Assembly: GCA_963853835.1 (NCBI GenBank)
Contig: OY970829.1
Coordinates: forward strand, 6,182,446-6,246,445
Length of the DNA: 64,000 bases
Direction: 5' to 3'
Source of the DNA: Calendula officinalis
Taxonomy: Eukaryota; Streptophyta; Magnoliopsida; Asterales; Asteraceae
This document shows positions 13,560 to 24,621 of this stretch, in pieces. The notes under the pieces were generated by a model. It worked only from the letters and a program-made list of their open reading frames with translations, ran no database searches and was not told the DNA's origin. Position 1 is the first letter of the stretch; every line of letters begins with the position of its first letter. The position numbers and the translations under genes are program-made.

Positions 13560-13608
13560 TTTCTTATCATAAACAAAGCACGTGCATCGCACGGGCCATG
13601 CTACCTCG
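13560..13608 (+). mobile_element. Helitron-like 3' end, copy 3 (imperfect stem-loop + CTCG|T)
   Basis: The sequence 'ataaacaaagcacgtgcatc' followed by 'gcacgggccatgctacCTCG' has one mismatch in the stem at 13578-13596 and ends at 13608 with T next. It shares the terminal 50 bp with the copies ending at 5713, 7536 and 44625. Confidence 0.55.
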
Positions 13609-13792
13609 TTGTAATAGTAAATGAAGGAAGAAGGGTTTTTGGGTGACTGTTCTAAGTTTCTAACACATGTAGCATGTGCAAACTAAATCAAGAAGTAGTC
13701 GAACTGAAGTGATCTATATTGGTCTAATTCTCGATCTAAATTTTCATGCAAAATCAGTTCTTAGTTCGGCACAGTTGGGTCCGGTCCAGAAC

Positions 13793-13965
13793 AAAAAAAA
13801 CCTAGAAAGTCAAAAGATGTCATCGGTTTGGTCAGCGGTCTGTCTGAAACCGAATAGAATCGATAAGATAGTTTCGGACAGACCGTTGACCAAACCGATG
13901 ACATCTTGGGCGGGACAAAAAATCACGATTTTCTGATTATTTTTTGACTTTTCTAGGTTTTTTTT
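13793..13965. repeat. Foldback (stem about 60 bp)
   Basis: Left arm 13793-13852 (starts 'aaaaaaaacctagaaagtca', includes 'gatgtcatcggtttggtca') pairs with 13871-13907 ('tttcggacagaccgttgac', 'ccgatgacatctt') and, after a 32-nt interruption, with 13940-13965 ('ttttttgacttttctaggtt'). Such a structure could be a small MITE or a hairpin RNA source. No flanking target duplication was recognised. Confidence 0.65.
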
Positions 13966-14759
13966 ATTCTTTACTTTATTTTTTTCATTAAATTTTAAAA
14001 TTCATCCCTCCTCTATCTTCTTTCTTCTTTCTTCTTTCTTCGAACCCTAAATCTATTATACGTTTTCTGCCCCACCCCTCCCCCCAAAACAGTCTCCCCA
14101 GGAACTCTAAAATGTATTAGAAGCTTTTTGTTGTTTTAATTACGAAAACCATGAAACAAACTCGTTAAATTGTTTAAATCTCTTCATTTTTTTCAATTTT
14201 AATCATATCAGGAGTCTTAAAATTGATCAAATTATTTTAAAAAATGAACCGTTTCGTGGATATCATGAGTTTTTTGTTTTTTTTTCTCGTTAACGTGCTT
14301 CGATCTTTTCAAATTTTGCATTTTTTTATCGTATAAGGATGTTTGAAATTGATTAAAAGCTTTTTGAAATTGATGTTTTTTCACTTTGAAATCCGTGAAA
14401 GAAAAATTGTTAATTTCCTTCAAGTTGTGCATCTTAAATCGTACGAGTTTGAATTCGAACTTGAAAAGGGAAATGATTTACAGAGATCGTAAGCTTATTC
14501 TATTTTCTTTTTTACAAGCTGTGTTGACTGATGGTGGGGAAGAGCACATATTAAAAATTTAGGGTTTTAACATTCCAATCACTTGGGGAAGATGATGATG
14601 ATGATAAAGGGTAGTTTTATAGATGGGGTCTTTAAAAGGGTAAGGGGTATTGGATGATTTTTTTTTAATTGGGGTTAGGGTTTTGATTTAGTGTGTGTTT
14701 TTGTTTGCAAGGAAAGAGGAAAGAGATGGTGATGGTGGGGGTAAAATTGTCAATTTAAA
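13966..14759. other. Intergenic DNA, no supported gene
   Basis: The stretch is AT-rich with pyrimidine runs (ttcttctttcttctttctt near 14019). Around 14090-14460 there are repeated 'gaaattgattaaaagctttt' type words. Small open frames occur on both strands, but none has a start context, splice structure or recognisable motif. Confidence 0.4.
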
Positions 14760-14915
14760 AAGTTTAACAGCAAGTTTTAACGGCAGTTAGTATTAGGGAC
14801 AAAAACCAATACGAAGTCCAAACCACGGTGATCACGAGTGTAATTTTTGAGACTTAGGGACCAAATCCAAAACTGTTGTTAAACCACAAGGACTATTCGT
14901 GTAATTTACTCTTAT
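14760..14915 (-). mobile_element. Single terminus resembling a MULE-type TIR
   Basis: The words 'gggaccaaatccaaaact', 'aaaccacaaggactattcgt' and 'gtgtaatttactct' at the right edge closely resemble the 52013 terminus of the Pack-MULE-like element ('ggaccatttgtgtaattaac' then 'tct'). No opposite-orientation partner was found upstream, so this is a solo end or a deleted element. Confidence 0.4.
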
Positions 14916-15154
14916 ATAATCTATTGATTTTAACATTTATCATGCTTAAATTGGTAGACTAAGTGATACCAAATGATAGACAATAATACCATTACACCAA
15001 TACTTAAACATGTTAATATATATGTGACAAAACGGGTCGTTTGATCCGACATTCTATTGTCGTGCCCTATTTTGAAAAAGCTTTTATCTATCAGAATTTT
15101 AATTGACAATCCTAGCATTAACACATATTTCGCACTTACATTTTTATATGCGGT

Positions 15155-15260
15155 TGTCCTTCCCACATCGCATGTAGGTAAAAAACGAAGAGAAGTTTAC
15201 CCCACATCGCCTGATGTAGGATAGCGGGGAGAGTGGCGTCTGTATATAAGAAAGGAGGCT
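15155..15260 (+). promoter_or_regulatory. USE + TATA pair of plant snRNA promoter type
   Basis: TTCCCACATCGC near 15160 and CCCCACATCGCC near 15200 match the plant upstream sequence element (RTCCCACATCG) of U-snRNA genes. TATATAAG follows at about 15243. About 33 nt separate the second USE from the TATA box, which is the Pol II-type spacing known from plant U1, U2 and U5 genes. The downstream sequence does not look like any U-snRNA I know, so this may be a promoter relic or a mobile copy. Confidence 0.45.
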
Positions 15261-15479
15261 ATCATATTTCATTTCATTGATAACAATGCTCATAAATGAA
15301 TACCTTATTTATTTTTTTAAGAATAGGTATTGTTGTTGTTATGATTGTTAAGATATATCGGAAATGCATGTATTTGAAAAAAAAGGAAACGAATACTTTT
15401 GAATATCTACGAGATCTTTGATTTTTATAAAGTCTTAAAAAATAATTTAAGTCAGTGGATTAAAAGATTTCTTAATCAC

Positions 15480-15745
15480 CATTTTAATCAAATCACATGT
15501 GATTTAATATATACAACCACCACCACCACATGTTATTCACATGTGATTCAATATACAACCACCGTCCTCCACCGTTGGCCGCCGCGTCGGCCGCAACCTC
15601 CGGCCGGCGCAATCACATGTGCTTGGATACATCACATGTGATTGCAAGCAGTCGACTGTGGCGAAGGGTTGCCCGTGGTGGAGACGGTGACCGACAGAGG
15701 TTGATGGTGGTGGTCGGCCGTGTTGAATCACATGTGATTCTTAGT
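15480..15745. repeat. Cluster of TCACATGTGA palindromes in a GC-rich pocket
   Basis: The palindrome TCACATGTGA occurs at 15493, 15537, 15632 and 15728, with a one-base variant at 15613. Between them lies a GC-rich block (ccgccgcgtcggccgcaacc) unlike its surroundings. CACATGTG contains E-box and CATGTG cores known as binding sites for plant bHLH and NAC factors. No adjacent gene is evident. Overlapping frames of 64-98 aa here are not supported as proteins. Confidence 0.55.
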
Positions 15746-15829
15746 GGTGGTAGTGATTTGGAGTTGATTGATCCAAGGGCTAAGTTTTACTCCTCACGAC
15801 TTTATAAAAATCATGGTCCTTTTTAAATG

Positions 15830-16470
15830 TTTCACTATCTAAGATATCTTAATATTTATGTTTTTCGAAAGTATCCGATAATATTTATTTTATTTCAAAA
15901 TATCCGGAAAAAGTCTTTATATTTAGATATCCGCATATATATTTTGATAACTATTGTTTTTTGGAATCAAGATATCCGCAAATTTTGTATTTCTGAACTT
16001 TGTATTCAGATTACGAATTTTGATGCTATCATATTTTAGTTTTCAAAATCTTTAATAACATTTTAGTTAGGCTATCATATTTTAATTTTCAAAATCTTAA
16101 ATAACATCTTAGTTATGCTATCATATTTTAGATTTCAAAATCTTAAATAACATTTTTTATTATATAGAAGATATATTAGTTATTGTTAGGATTGTTGAAA
16201 ATTATCCGAAATTCATGCATTTGAAATTTGAATTTATTTGAAATCCGAATTATTTTCGAATATCTGAGATAAATGAATTTTAGTATCCAAAAAAGTATTA
16301 TAAATATTTGATAAAATTCTTTGGATATCTGAAAAATATTTCTGTAACTATATTTTTTTTAGAATCTTGACATCAGAAAATTGCATTTCTGAATTTTAGA
16401 TTTAGATTACGAATTTTGATGCTAAAATTAGATATGTGATCTGCTACTAAAGATGATATTAATCTATTAT
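15830..16470. other. AT-rich intergenic DNA with short internal repeats
   Basis: The words 'gctatcatattttag' and 'tttcaaaatcttaaataaca' recur three times between 16020 and 16160. Segments around 15840-15990 and 16200-16420 repeat 'atatccg', 'tttgaaat' and 'gattacgaattttgatgcta' phrases. No coding signal is present. Confidence 0.45.
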
Positions 16471-16954
16471 ATGGTTTTGAACGTGATCATTGACAAAAGT
16501 CAGAATCAAAGTAAAGGACTAATAATTGTTTTTGAATTGGGATAAAGTTCACTTTTGGGGATTTCTTTTGGTTTGTGGTAAAAGGCCTGAAATGGAAGAT
16601 GTTATTACGGTTATTCCTACTTTAATCGGAATACAGATCAGATGTTTGCTGCCGATTTCATTTTTACTATCAATTACATGATCAATTTTGATCATTTTTT
16701 ATCAAGATGTTTTTTGATCAAATTTTCTTTAACTTGATCTCATTCCAACAACTACATGATGTCGAACAAACATCTTGATCGTTTTTTGATTAAAGCGGGA
16801 TTGCTGTGATAGTATCTTCCATTTCTGGTCTTTTACCGCAAACTGATATGAAATCCGCAAAGTGGGTTGTAGTGTTCCAATTCAAAAACACTCCTTATTC
16901 CTTTTATTTGACTTTGAGTTTTGTCAATGATTAATTTCGAAACCACTTGATCAC
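16471..16954. repeat. Foldback with about 160-bp arms carrying coding-like sequence
   Basis: Left arm about 16471-16627 and right arm about 16788-16954 are diverged inverted copies. Matched pairs include 'ttggtttgtggtaaaaggcc' with 'ctggtcttttaccgcaaact', and 'gtttttgaattggg' with 'ccaattcaaaaac'. The spacer is about 160 bp. The right arm on the minus strand is open over part of 16833-17021 (residues DEPIDVINQVSLPCLAIEE near its start). This suggests an inverted duplication of a gene fragment. The parent was not recognised. Confidence 0.6.
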
Positions 16955-17066
16955 TCCCGATTTCTTCAATCGCAAGACATGGTAAGCTTACTTGATTTAT
17001 TACATCAATGGGTTCATCCACAATTGATATAGTTCCATTAACGTCATTTTTATTTATTTATAATAA

Positions 17067-17096
17067 CTAGGTTATGACCCGTGAAAAATTACGGGT
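17067..17096 (-). mobile_element. Helitron-type 3' terminus, minus strand
   Basis: On the minus strand the stem-loop ACCCGTAATTTTTCACGGGT (complement of 17077-17096) is followed by cataac and CTAG ending at 17067, with T as the next base. This is the canonical Helitron 3' arrangement. The body would extend to higher coordinates. Its 5' TC end was not identified. Confidence 0.55.
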
Positions 17097-17437
17097 TGTC
17101 GTCATTATACTGAGTGTAAGTTTAATAAAATATTAATTGCTAATTGTATGATTGTTATTTATACAATAATAAATTATAGAATACTTTTGTAATGTACATT
17201 GTTATTGCAACTCAAAGTGGTGGTGCTATGTTGTATTCCAAAACTAACTTCTACAACACTTAAGAAATTTTCAAAAATTATATATATTAAAAGGAAATTC
17301 GATAATAGTTGGTTTAACATTTATATTATAAACGAATGAATCAAATGGTTTGATTATGATTGGGTTTCAGTTTCAATCAAAACACGTCAAACCAACACAT
17401 GTACACTTAAATGCACAATCATTGCACAAACATAATA

Positions 17438-17699
17438 CTCCATCTGTCGCACAAAAAACTTTCCATTTCACTCTAAATTTTTATTCCACAAAAAACTTCT
17501 CATTTACCATATTTGAAGGGCTCCATAAATAAAAAACTATTATTACTAAAGACCACACCACTAATATTCACTAATTATCGTTCTCTCTCAAATCCAACCT
17601 TATATTTTAATCAAAAATATTATCAATGACCCCCCACTAACTATCACCTAAATATTTGTGCAAAAGCCAAATGAGAAGTTTTTTGTGGGACGGAGGGAG
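17438..17699. mobile_element. Stowaway-type MITE
   Basis: The left end CTCCATCTGTCGCACAAAAA and right end CTTTTTTGTGGGACGGAGGGAG-like sequence form terminal inverted repeats. Both flanks carry TA (17436-17437 and 17700-17701), the target duplication of Tc1/mariner-derived Stowaway elements. Length is 262 bp with no coding capacity. Confidence 0.85.
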
Positions 17700-17701
17700 T
17701 A

Positions 17702-18161
17702 CTATTTAAAGTGAAATATGTTAAGACAACTAATAAAGTCTTATTTTGTTTCACTAATTTAAAAAAAAAAATAGAGAACAGTATTTTGACAACTACTCAA
17801 GTTAAATACAATACGAAAACCCATGAACTATATTAAGAATACTTATAAAGCCTTACTTCACTAATCAAAAATATAAAAAAAAAGTTAATAAATATATTAA
17901 ATTGTGTTTTGGCTACTACTCAAGTCAAATAAAGTACAAAAACCTGTGAATTATGTTAAGAATACTAATGAAAGAAGGAAGCAACAAAACTACATGTTCT
18001 AATTATCACCAAAAGTGTGATTGAAGTATGTTGCATATGCTGGGCATAATCAAAAAATTCAAATTAAAAGTAAACATAAAAAGTCAAATTATATAAAACT
18101 GCATATGTATACAGTAATACTTAATCGATACAGTATGGCAGCAAATTGCATATGTTAACAA
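17702..18161. other. Intergenic DNA, no supported gene
   Basis: Repeated phrases such as 'gacaactactcaagttaaat' and 'ggctactactcaagtcaaat' (near 17790 and 17912) indicate old local duplication. The words near 18080-18150 ('gcatatgtatacagtaatac') recur at 22110 and 22290, so this belongs to a repeat family that also flanks the LINE on its other side. Confidence 0.4.
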
Positions 18162-18194
18162 CAAGTGTAATGGCCATCCGCGCGTTGCTGCGGA
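18162..18194 (-). mobile_element. Helitron-like 3' terminus with CTTG|T, minus strand
   Basis: On the minus strand the stem-loop TCCGCAGCAACGCGCGGA (18177-18194) is followed by tggccattaca and CTTG ending at 18162, with T next. The same layout, stem sequence and 'attaca' spacer occur at 22628-22660, where the end reads CTCG. Confidence 0.45.
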
Positions 18195-18469
18195 ATTATT
18201 TTCTTTATCTATTGTGTAAGTTAAATTAATAAAGATCTCATATTGGATTTATTTTATGTTGAAAACTATTTCTACTATATCATAAAGAACTGTCTTTATG
18301 TATAAGTTGAACCGAAAATGTCAAATAACCTAACTTGGCATAATGTGTGTATACCCAAGAGATTATCTAGTATATAATTAGGTTAAATAAATATTATAAC
18401 ATGTCACTAATAATTCAATATATATAATTAGGTTATACATATATAATTAGGTTAATTTATATTTATTGT

Positions 18470-18785
18470 TCTCTCCGTCTTAATTTTATTATCTATATTT
18501 TTATTTTGGTTTGTCATAAAATAATTGTCTACTCCTAAGTTTTAACCATCCAAAAATATTTAAGTGGAAAAGAGAATATTTGATTGGTGATATAATATAA
18601 TTAATGTACTTTCTTAAAATATGTGTTTTTGGTCTGGCGGAAAATAATATTGGGATGGAGTGACTATTAAACATCATTAACCTTACTTTATTCAAAAGAT
18701 TTGGGCCTCGACGTCTCATCCCCAACTAACTATCCAACTTAATATAATCTGACAGTCATTATAATATTTTGTCTTACAAATCGTG
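18470..18785. mobile_element. Degenerate Stowaway-like MITE
   Basis: 'ctctccgtcttaattttatt' near 18473 is an inverted partner of 'aataatattgggatggag' near 18643-18660. The following 18669-18785 stretch ('aacatcattaaccttacttt', 'aactaactatccaa', 'ataatattttgtctta') matches the right half of the MITE at 57551-58121. The ends are too degraded to place target duplications. Confidence 0.5.
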
Positions 18786-18867
18786 AAACCAACAATGTAT
18801 CACATAATTTGAATCGGATCAAATATATATCTTAAACTCTGATAAGATGTTTTTAATACTTTTCATA

Positions 18868-21800
18868 GTTTAAGGGTTAGTGTTGTATTATAGGAAACAT
18901 ACAGATGGGATGACGGATGGGAGATCGAGTATGTCGAAGTTAAAAAATAAGTTGAAATGTATTAAGCAGGCTTGTAAAGAATGGAGGATTGATCAACGTG
19001 AATTGACTGAGGGGCGAATTTCTCGACTTCGATATTTGTTGGATAGTGTTGATAAAAAAATAGATGATAATAATGCTTCTAACGAGGAGATCGAACAACG
19101 TTTGTCTTGGCTCCATGAATTAAATGAGTTGGAAAGGAAGAAGAACATTGACTTGATGCATAAAGTTAAGTCTAAATGGGATATAGAAGGTGACGAAAAC
19201 TCTTCTTTTTTTCATGGTATGCTTAACCATCGAAGAAGAGGTAATTTGATTCGTGGTATTACGATTGACGGTTTGTGGGTGACGGATCCTAATGATATTA
19301 AAAATGAGTTTTTTCAATTTTTTAAAGAAACATTCAATGCATTTGATACACATGAATTTAGTGTTGATCGGGTTCGATTCAAGCAATTAGAGGAGGGTGA
19401 TATTGATATTCTTGAAAAGCGATGCTCAATGGAAGAAATTAAGGAGGCGGTGTGGAGTTGTGGGAGCGATAAAGCCCCGGGGCCCGATGGTATATCGTTC
19501 AAATTTTTAAAAAAATATTGGGATTTTCTTAAAGTTGATATTTATAATTCGGTTTCGGAATTTTTGAGGGTTTGTGCATTCCCTAAAGGTTGTAATGCCT
19601 CGTTTATTACCCTTATTCCGAAAATTCCTAACCCGACTCTCGTGAAAGATTTTCGGCCAATTTCGTTAATCGGTTTACAATATAAAATCATTGCTAAAAT
19701 GTTAGCGATGAGGTTAGCTAAAGTGGTTGATAAAGTGGTGAGCAATGTTCAATCCGCGTTTATAAAAGGTAGACAAATTTTAGATGGGCCTTTGATGATT
19801 AGCGAAATTATGGATTGGTATAAACTTAAAAAGAAGGAACTTCTTCTTTTTAAGGTGGATTTTGGGAAAGCCTTTGATTCTTTAAGTTGGGAGTATTTAG
19901 ACGTTATCATGGCTCATATGGGCTTCAGATCTAGATGGCGTGGGTGGATCCAAGCTTGTTTATCTTCGGCTAGAATGTCGATTTTGATTAACGGTAGTCC
20001 TACGTAGGAATTTGATATGTTCCGAGGCCTTCGTCAAGGAGATCCACTATCCCCGTTTCTTTTTATTTTAGCTATGGAAGGATTACATGTGTTAATTGAG
20101 AATGCGGTACATAGTGGTCGCATGAACGGGGTTATCATCGGGGGTGCAAATTTTTCTATTTCTCATCTCTTTTATGCGGATGATGTTATGTTTGTTTCGG
20201 AGTGGAGTCAAAATAATATTGAAGGCATTGTGGGAGTTTTAAATGATTTTTATGTTTATTCCGGGTTGAAAGTAAATTTGGCTAAATCTCATGTGTACGG
20301 TGTTGGGGTGTCGGAGGAGCAAATTCACGATCTTTGTTCTCGTAATGGTTGTAGTAAAGGAGACATGCCTTTCGACTATTTAGGCATTCGCCTAGGTGGA
20401 AATGGTCGTTCGATTCGGTTTTGGGACGTTATTCTTGATCGGATGTATAATAAGCTTTCTAAGTGGAAAGCAAGTATGCTTTCTATTGGAGGTCGCTTAA
20501 CTTTAATCAAAGCGGTCTTAGGTAGCTTGGGTATTTATTGGCTATCCTTTTTTCGTGCTCCTTTGTCGGTTATTAAGAAGATGGAGCAATTACGTGCAAG
20601 GTTTTTATGGGGTGGTAATGATAAGGATAGAAAAATGAGTTGGGTTAAGTGGAATACATGTTTGGCTTCTAAGGAAAAAGGTGGTTTAGGAGTTGCTAGT
20701 TTGGATGCTTTAAATTTAGCTCCTCTCTTGAGATGGAAGTGGCGGTTTTATAATGAGAAAAATGCTTTATGGTGTCGGCTTATAAAAGCTATTTATGGAG
20801 ATGACGGGGGGTTCGGATGTAATTCTTTGGCTCGGTTTTCTAAAGGTATTTGGTTTAAAATTATTGGTTCTATTAATTATCTACATGACAATAATATGAT
20901 TATGAAGCATGATTTTATGTTTAAAGTGAGAAATGGTGAATCGATTAGGTTTTGGTTGGATAGTTGGAATGGTCATATGCCTTTTTCTGAAAGTTATAAT
21001 CGTCTTTTTCGTTTGGAGATGAATCCGTTTTGTAGTGTTAAAAATCGGCGGCGGAATGGTATGTGGGCTTTTAATTGGAGAAGGGGTATTAGAGATGGTA
21101 TTGAAAAAGAGCAATTTGATAATCTCATGGAGGTGATTGCTTCGGTTTCGATTGAAGAAGGAGATGATGGTGTTTGTTGGGATCGTGATGTTAGTGGTAT
21201 GTACACAGTTGGTTCTGCTAGGAATATTATAAATAACTGTTTATTTGCAGGTGTGGGTAATTCTTTTAATTGGTGCAAATGGGTTCCAATTAAGGTTAAC
21301 GTTTTTATGTGGCGTTTGGTACTTGATAGCCTCCCGACGAGACAAAATTTGTCTTGGAGGGGAATGGAGATCACTTCGATTATGTGTCCGATTTGTAATG
21401 ACAGGTTGGACTCGTCCTCACATGTCATGTTCACGTGTGATTTAGCTAAGCAGATTTGGAGGATCATCTTTCAATGGTGCAATGTGGATGTTTGGGAGTG
21501 CAGTTCGGTTTCTCAATGGTGCGCCAAGTGTGAAGAAATGCCAATTGCAAAAGATTGTAGAAGGAATGTTAGGGTTATCGGGTATACTACGTGTTGGGTT
21601 TTATGGAGATATCGTAATGCGGTTTTATTTGATAGTGGTAGCTTTAAGAAGTCGTCTTTGTTTGATAGTATTAGATTGTTCTCTTTTTCGTGGTTATCCC
21701 ATAGAAATCCTAAATTAAAGATTTCTCGGGATGATTGGTTAAAAAAACCTTTGTAATGTTGTCTAGCTTTTTGCTAGATTCTCGAGTTTTATAAAAAAAT

Positions 21801-21879
21801 ATTTGGAGGTCCTCGGGAGGGTGATGGCAATGCCGAAGCTCTATCCGTTGCCTTCTTTTTGCTGTTCAAAAAAAAAATA
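18868..21879 (+). mobile_element. 5'-truncated L1-type LINE with A-rich tail
   Basis: The element consists of an ORF2 lacking its endonuclease part, a short 3' UTR and a terminal A run (21868-21877, 'gttcaaaaaaaaaataaaaa'). Truncation at the 5' end is typical of incomplete reverse transcription. The exact 5' edge and target duplication could not be fixed by eye. The sequence 21757-21867 is the 3' UTR. The flanks at 18000-18160 and 22090-22330 share a repeat family. Confidence 0.85.
18880..21756 (+). pseudogene. LINE ORF2 reverse transcriptase, one in-frame stop
   Basis: The protein copies LINE RNA into DNA at the target site. Reading from 18880 there is the pre-RT region, then KAPGPDGISFKFLKKYW (about 19466-19516), FRPISLI (near 19651) and the F-K-A-F-D block. 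A TAG at 20005-20007 interrupts the frame within the block NGSPT*EFDMFRGLRQGDPL. The same frame then continues to 21756. The catalytic YADD box is intact at 20173-20184. A zinc-binding RVT region follows near 21270-21470 with the C-P-I-C and S-S-H-V-M-F-T-C pattern. No RNase H and no N-terminal endonuclease are present. Apart from the stop and truncation the frame is clean, so the copy is fairly young. It is a non-LTR relic of the plant L1 group. Confidence 0.9.
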
Positions 21880-22627
21880 AAAATAATATGCTCTTTCTAT
21901 CCTTCAAAAGTTTAACTAATTATTTACCTATTTGGTAAATAAAGTTTGAGGTAGCTGTTGTTTAATTTGTGAGTATTTAGTAAAACCATTTAACGGCGTC
22001 TAAATTTTCCATCCTTTCATGTGAATAGTAAGTTAACTGATTATTGAATCACATTTGTATTATATAGTAATATATAAACGGAAATGCAAATAAAAAGTCA
22101 AATTAAAGTCACAATGTATATGTATACAATAATACTTTAGTTTTTACAGTAAGACAACAATTTGAATCATAAGACAAAATAGAAACAATAAGGCATATAA
22201 GAAGTCCAATTAAAGTCACATTACATATACTACACAAAATCAAAAAGTCAAAATAACTAAAAAGTAAAATTATATATGTAAAAATCACCAACTGCATATG
22301 TATACAATAATACTTCATCATTTACTTATGTATCTATTGACTGTAAGGTTGTCTTCTGAAATTTTGAAAAAATGTATAAAAATAAATAAAAATAAAAAAC
22401 ATAAACAATTAAAATATTTTATAATCAGTAAACGCATTAATTGTTTATAATCAACTAGCTTCAAAGCTTCGAGAGATATTTAGAAAATAACAAAAATAAT
22501 GATACTGTTTAAATAACATAACAAACTATAATTGTAATTATAAGAAATAATTTTTGATACGTGAATAAATGTTATAGAAAATTTAGAGACCAAATAAAAC
22601 TTTTTTGTTAACGACTTTTGTTGTTAA
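21880..22627. other. AT-rich DNA with repeat words shared across the LINE
   Basis: Two internal copies of 'gtatacaataatact' with neighbours 'aaaaagtcaaa(t/a)' occur near 22096-22150 and 22250-22320. The same motif lies at 18110. No gene is supported. Confidence 0.4.
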
Positions 22628-23845
22628 CGAGTGTAATAAGTCCGCGCACTCCGTTGCGGATTTATTATTCCGAAAATTAGCGGAATTTTTTTAAATATGA
22701 ATATGTTATTTATTGCAACTTCATTAAAAATTTTATTCACTTGTTATAAACCAATGAACTTAATATTTGCTTATATTTTGCTGCCAAAATAGATTGTGCA
22801 ATGGAAAGCCATTTTGGATTTTTAATAAACATTTATAAAATAATGAAAAATAAAAAAATTTGTGATGTTGTACATTAATTAATTTCTAATCGTGTTTTAA
22901 TAACTTTTTAATGGTAATTTTTTTAAAGTAAATATTTCATTTTTTTCTAAGTAAGAGTTAAATTAAGATATTAACCCACACCGCTTGAAATACATGTTAT
23001 TTTATGAAATGTATCATTTTGAAGTAAAAGTTATACTACTTATATTTAAGATTCACTTCTTGAATTTCATTGACCACCTTTAGATAGTTATGCTTTTCTT
23101 AATTATACATTAATCATTTTAATCATTCTTAACCATTGCCTTACGTTTATAAGTAATTGTTTAAGGTGATTCTTAATTTTGTATAGTGTCAAAGGACTAA
23201 TCTCAACCATTGATATAATAATAAATTGTTAAGATTGATTAATCACATATTTTATATATGTAGGTTTTTTGGTCATTTGACATTTACATAAATTTTAACC
23301 ATATTATTTATTTAATTTTTTTAGTTTTATTATATATAAATTTTAACTAATTTTTATTTATTTATTATATATATTTATTTATTTATGCGCCGGTTCTAAC
23401 TATATTTGAAAATTCTGTCATTTCATTTGTTTAAGATCTTGTTTTGGGAAACAGATTCACGAAAAAATTGCCAAATTTGGTTGTGATATTAGAATGTTAT
23501 AGTATTCGGAGATTTAAAATTTGTTATTTTTGTTTTAAATTTTGGAAGATTCTAGCCAAATGTCCAGAATAATATGCCAAAATATAGTTGTGTTTTGATT
23601 ACTTTCCAAAATTCGGAGATATTTCTTTGATTATTTTTTTTGAAAGTTGGAAACAGAGTCCCGGATAAGTTGGCATAAGTGGTTGGGTCGAATTTTTTTT
23701 TCTTTCAAAATCGATGTTAGATATGTAACGGTGACAGGTGGCATTGTATGAGAATTACATGTCAGCATAATTGGCCAATAAGAGAGCTCGAAAATGACAA
23801 GTTTTCAAACTAAATTCAAAATTAGGCCTCATATATAGAGGTAGA
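22628..23845 (-). mobile_element. Candidate Helitron-like element, minus strand
   Basis: The right edge on the minus strand begins TCTACCTCTATATATGAGGC at 23845, preceded by A. This is a close relative of the 5' end TCCTACCCTATATATGAGGC of the inverted Helitron pair at 23983-25395. At the left, on the minus strand, a stem-loop (complement of 22641-22660) is followed by ttattaca-type spacer and CTCG ending at 22628 with T next. Joining these two ends into one 1.2 kb element is inference. They could belong to two elements. The interior is AT-rich and shows no protein. Confidence 0.45.
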
Positions 23846-23982
23846 TTTTAAGAAATCGAGAAATAGGTGCATGTAGGTCAATGTCAATCTAAGACATCCT
23901 GTTTTGACCCGCTACCCAACCCGTCGATCTTGTTACCTTAATTATGAGTTCTTATTTATGATATTCATTGGTTATAAAGAAA

Positions 23983-24558
23983 CTAGCTACAAAACCCGCC
24001 CGATGGGCGGGTATGCTGTAAATTTTAGTATGTAGAAAAATGTCCAAAACTTTATATACTTCTAAATGACATAATAATCGATAGATGTGATGATGATTTT
24101 GTACAAAAAAACGGTAATGAAGAAATGTTACATATAAATGTTACATATAGTTATTTGTTTCCTTCGCTGATTGATCTTTTAAATATTTATTTGTTTCCTT
24201 GTATGTAGGATCTTTTAAATAGTTATTTGTATGTACGATCTTTTAAATAGTTATTTGTTTCCTTGTATGTAGGAAGCCGTATATGGAGCATATGAATGTA
24301 GACCGTAAGCCGTACCGGATTCGTTTGCCGTATATGGAGCATATGAATGTAGACCGTAAGCCGTACCAGATTCGTTTGCCGTATATGGAGCATATGAATA
24401 TGAATGTAGACCGTAAGCCGTACCAGATTCGTTTGTATTAGTGCAAATGACGTGGACCAATCAGGGAATTCCAAGTGGCATTATGGACGAATAGGAATGC
24501 TTGGAATTGCCATGGTGTCAAACCCTCTTCAAATTAAGGCCTCATATATAGGGTAGGA
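23983..24558 (-). mobile_element. Non-autonomous Helitron, left copy of an inverted pair
   Basis: On the minus strand it starts TCCTACCCTATATATGAGGC at 24558 after A, and ends with the stem-loop ACCCGCCCATCGGGCGGGT, then tttgtag and CTAG at 23983 with T next. These are the canonical Helitron marks (5' TC, 3' hairpin + CTAG, A|T insertion, no target duplication). It is 576 bp long and nearly identical to 24818-25395 in reverse orientation. It contains three tandem copies of a ~50-bp unit ('ccgtatatggagcatatgaa', 'tgtagaccgtaagccgtacc'). The small frames across the repeat are not considered real proteins. Confidence 0.85.
24280..24434. repeat. Tandem ~50-bp unit, three copies (left Helitron)
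   Basis: Units share 'gccgtatatggagcatatga' and 'gtagaccgtaagccgtacc'. The last copy carries an extra 'atgaat'. The mirror-image array lies at about 24942-25100 with the same extra bases in the corresponding copy. Confidence 0.85.
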
Positions 24559-24621
24559 TTGAGCCTACGATCAAATGGTCTAGCAGGTTTAGTACGGGTC
24601 AAAGTGGGAAATCATATTTAT

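Noticed and set aside
15530..15826. 98-aa plus-strand frame
   Set aside because: It crosses a GC-rich low-complexity block with overlapping frames on both strands and has no family features.
20881..21467. Minus-strand frames of 77 and 157 aa
   Set aside because: They are antisense to the LINE ORF2 and show no features of their own.
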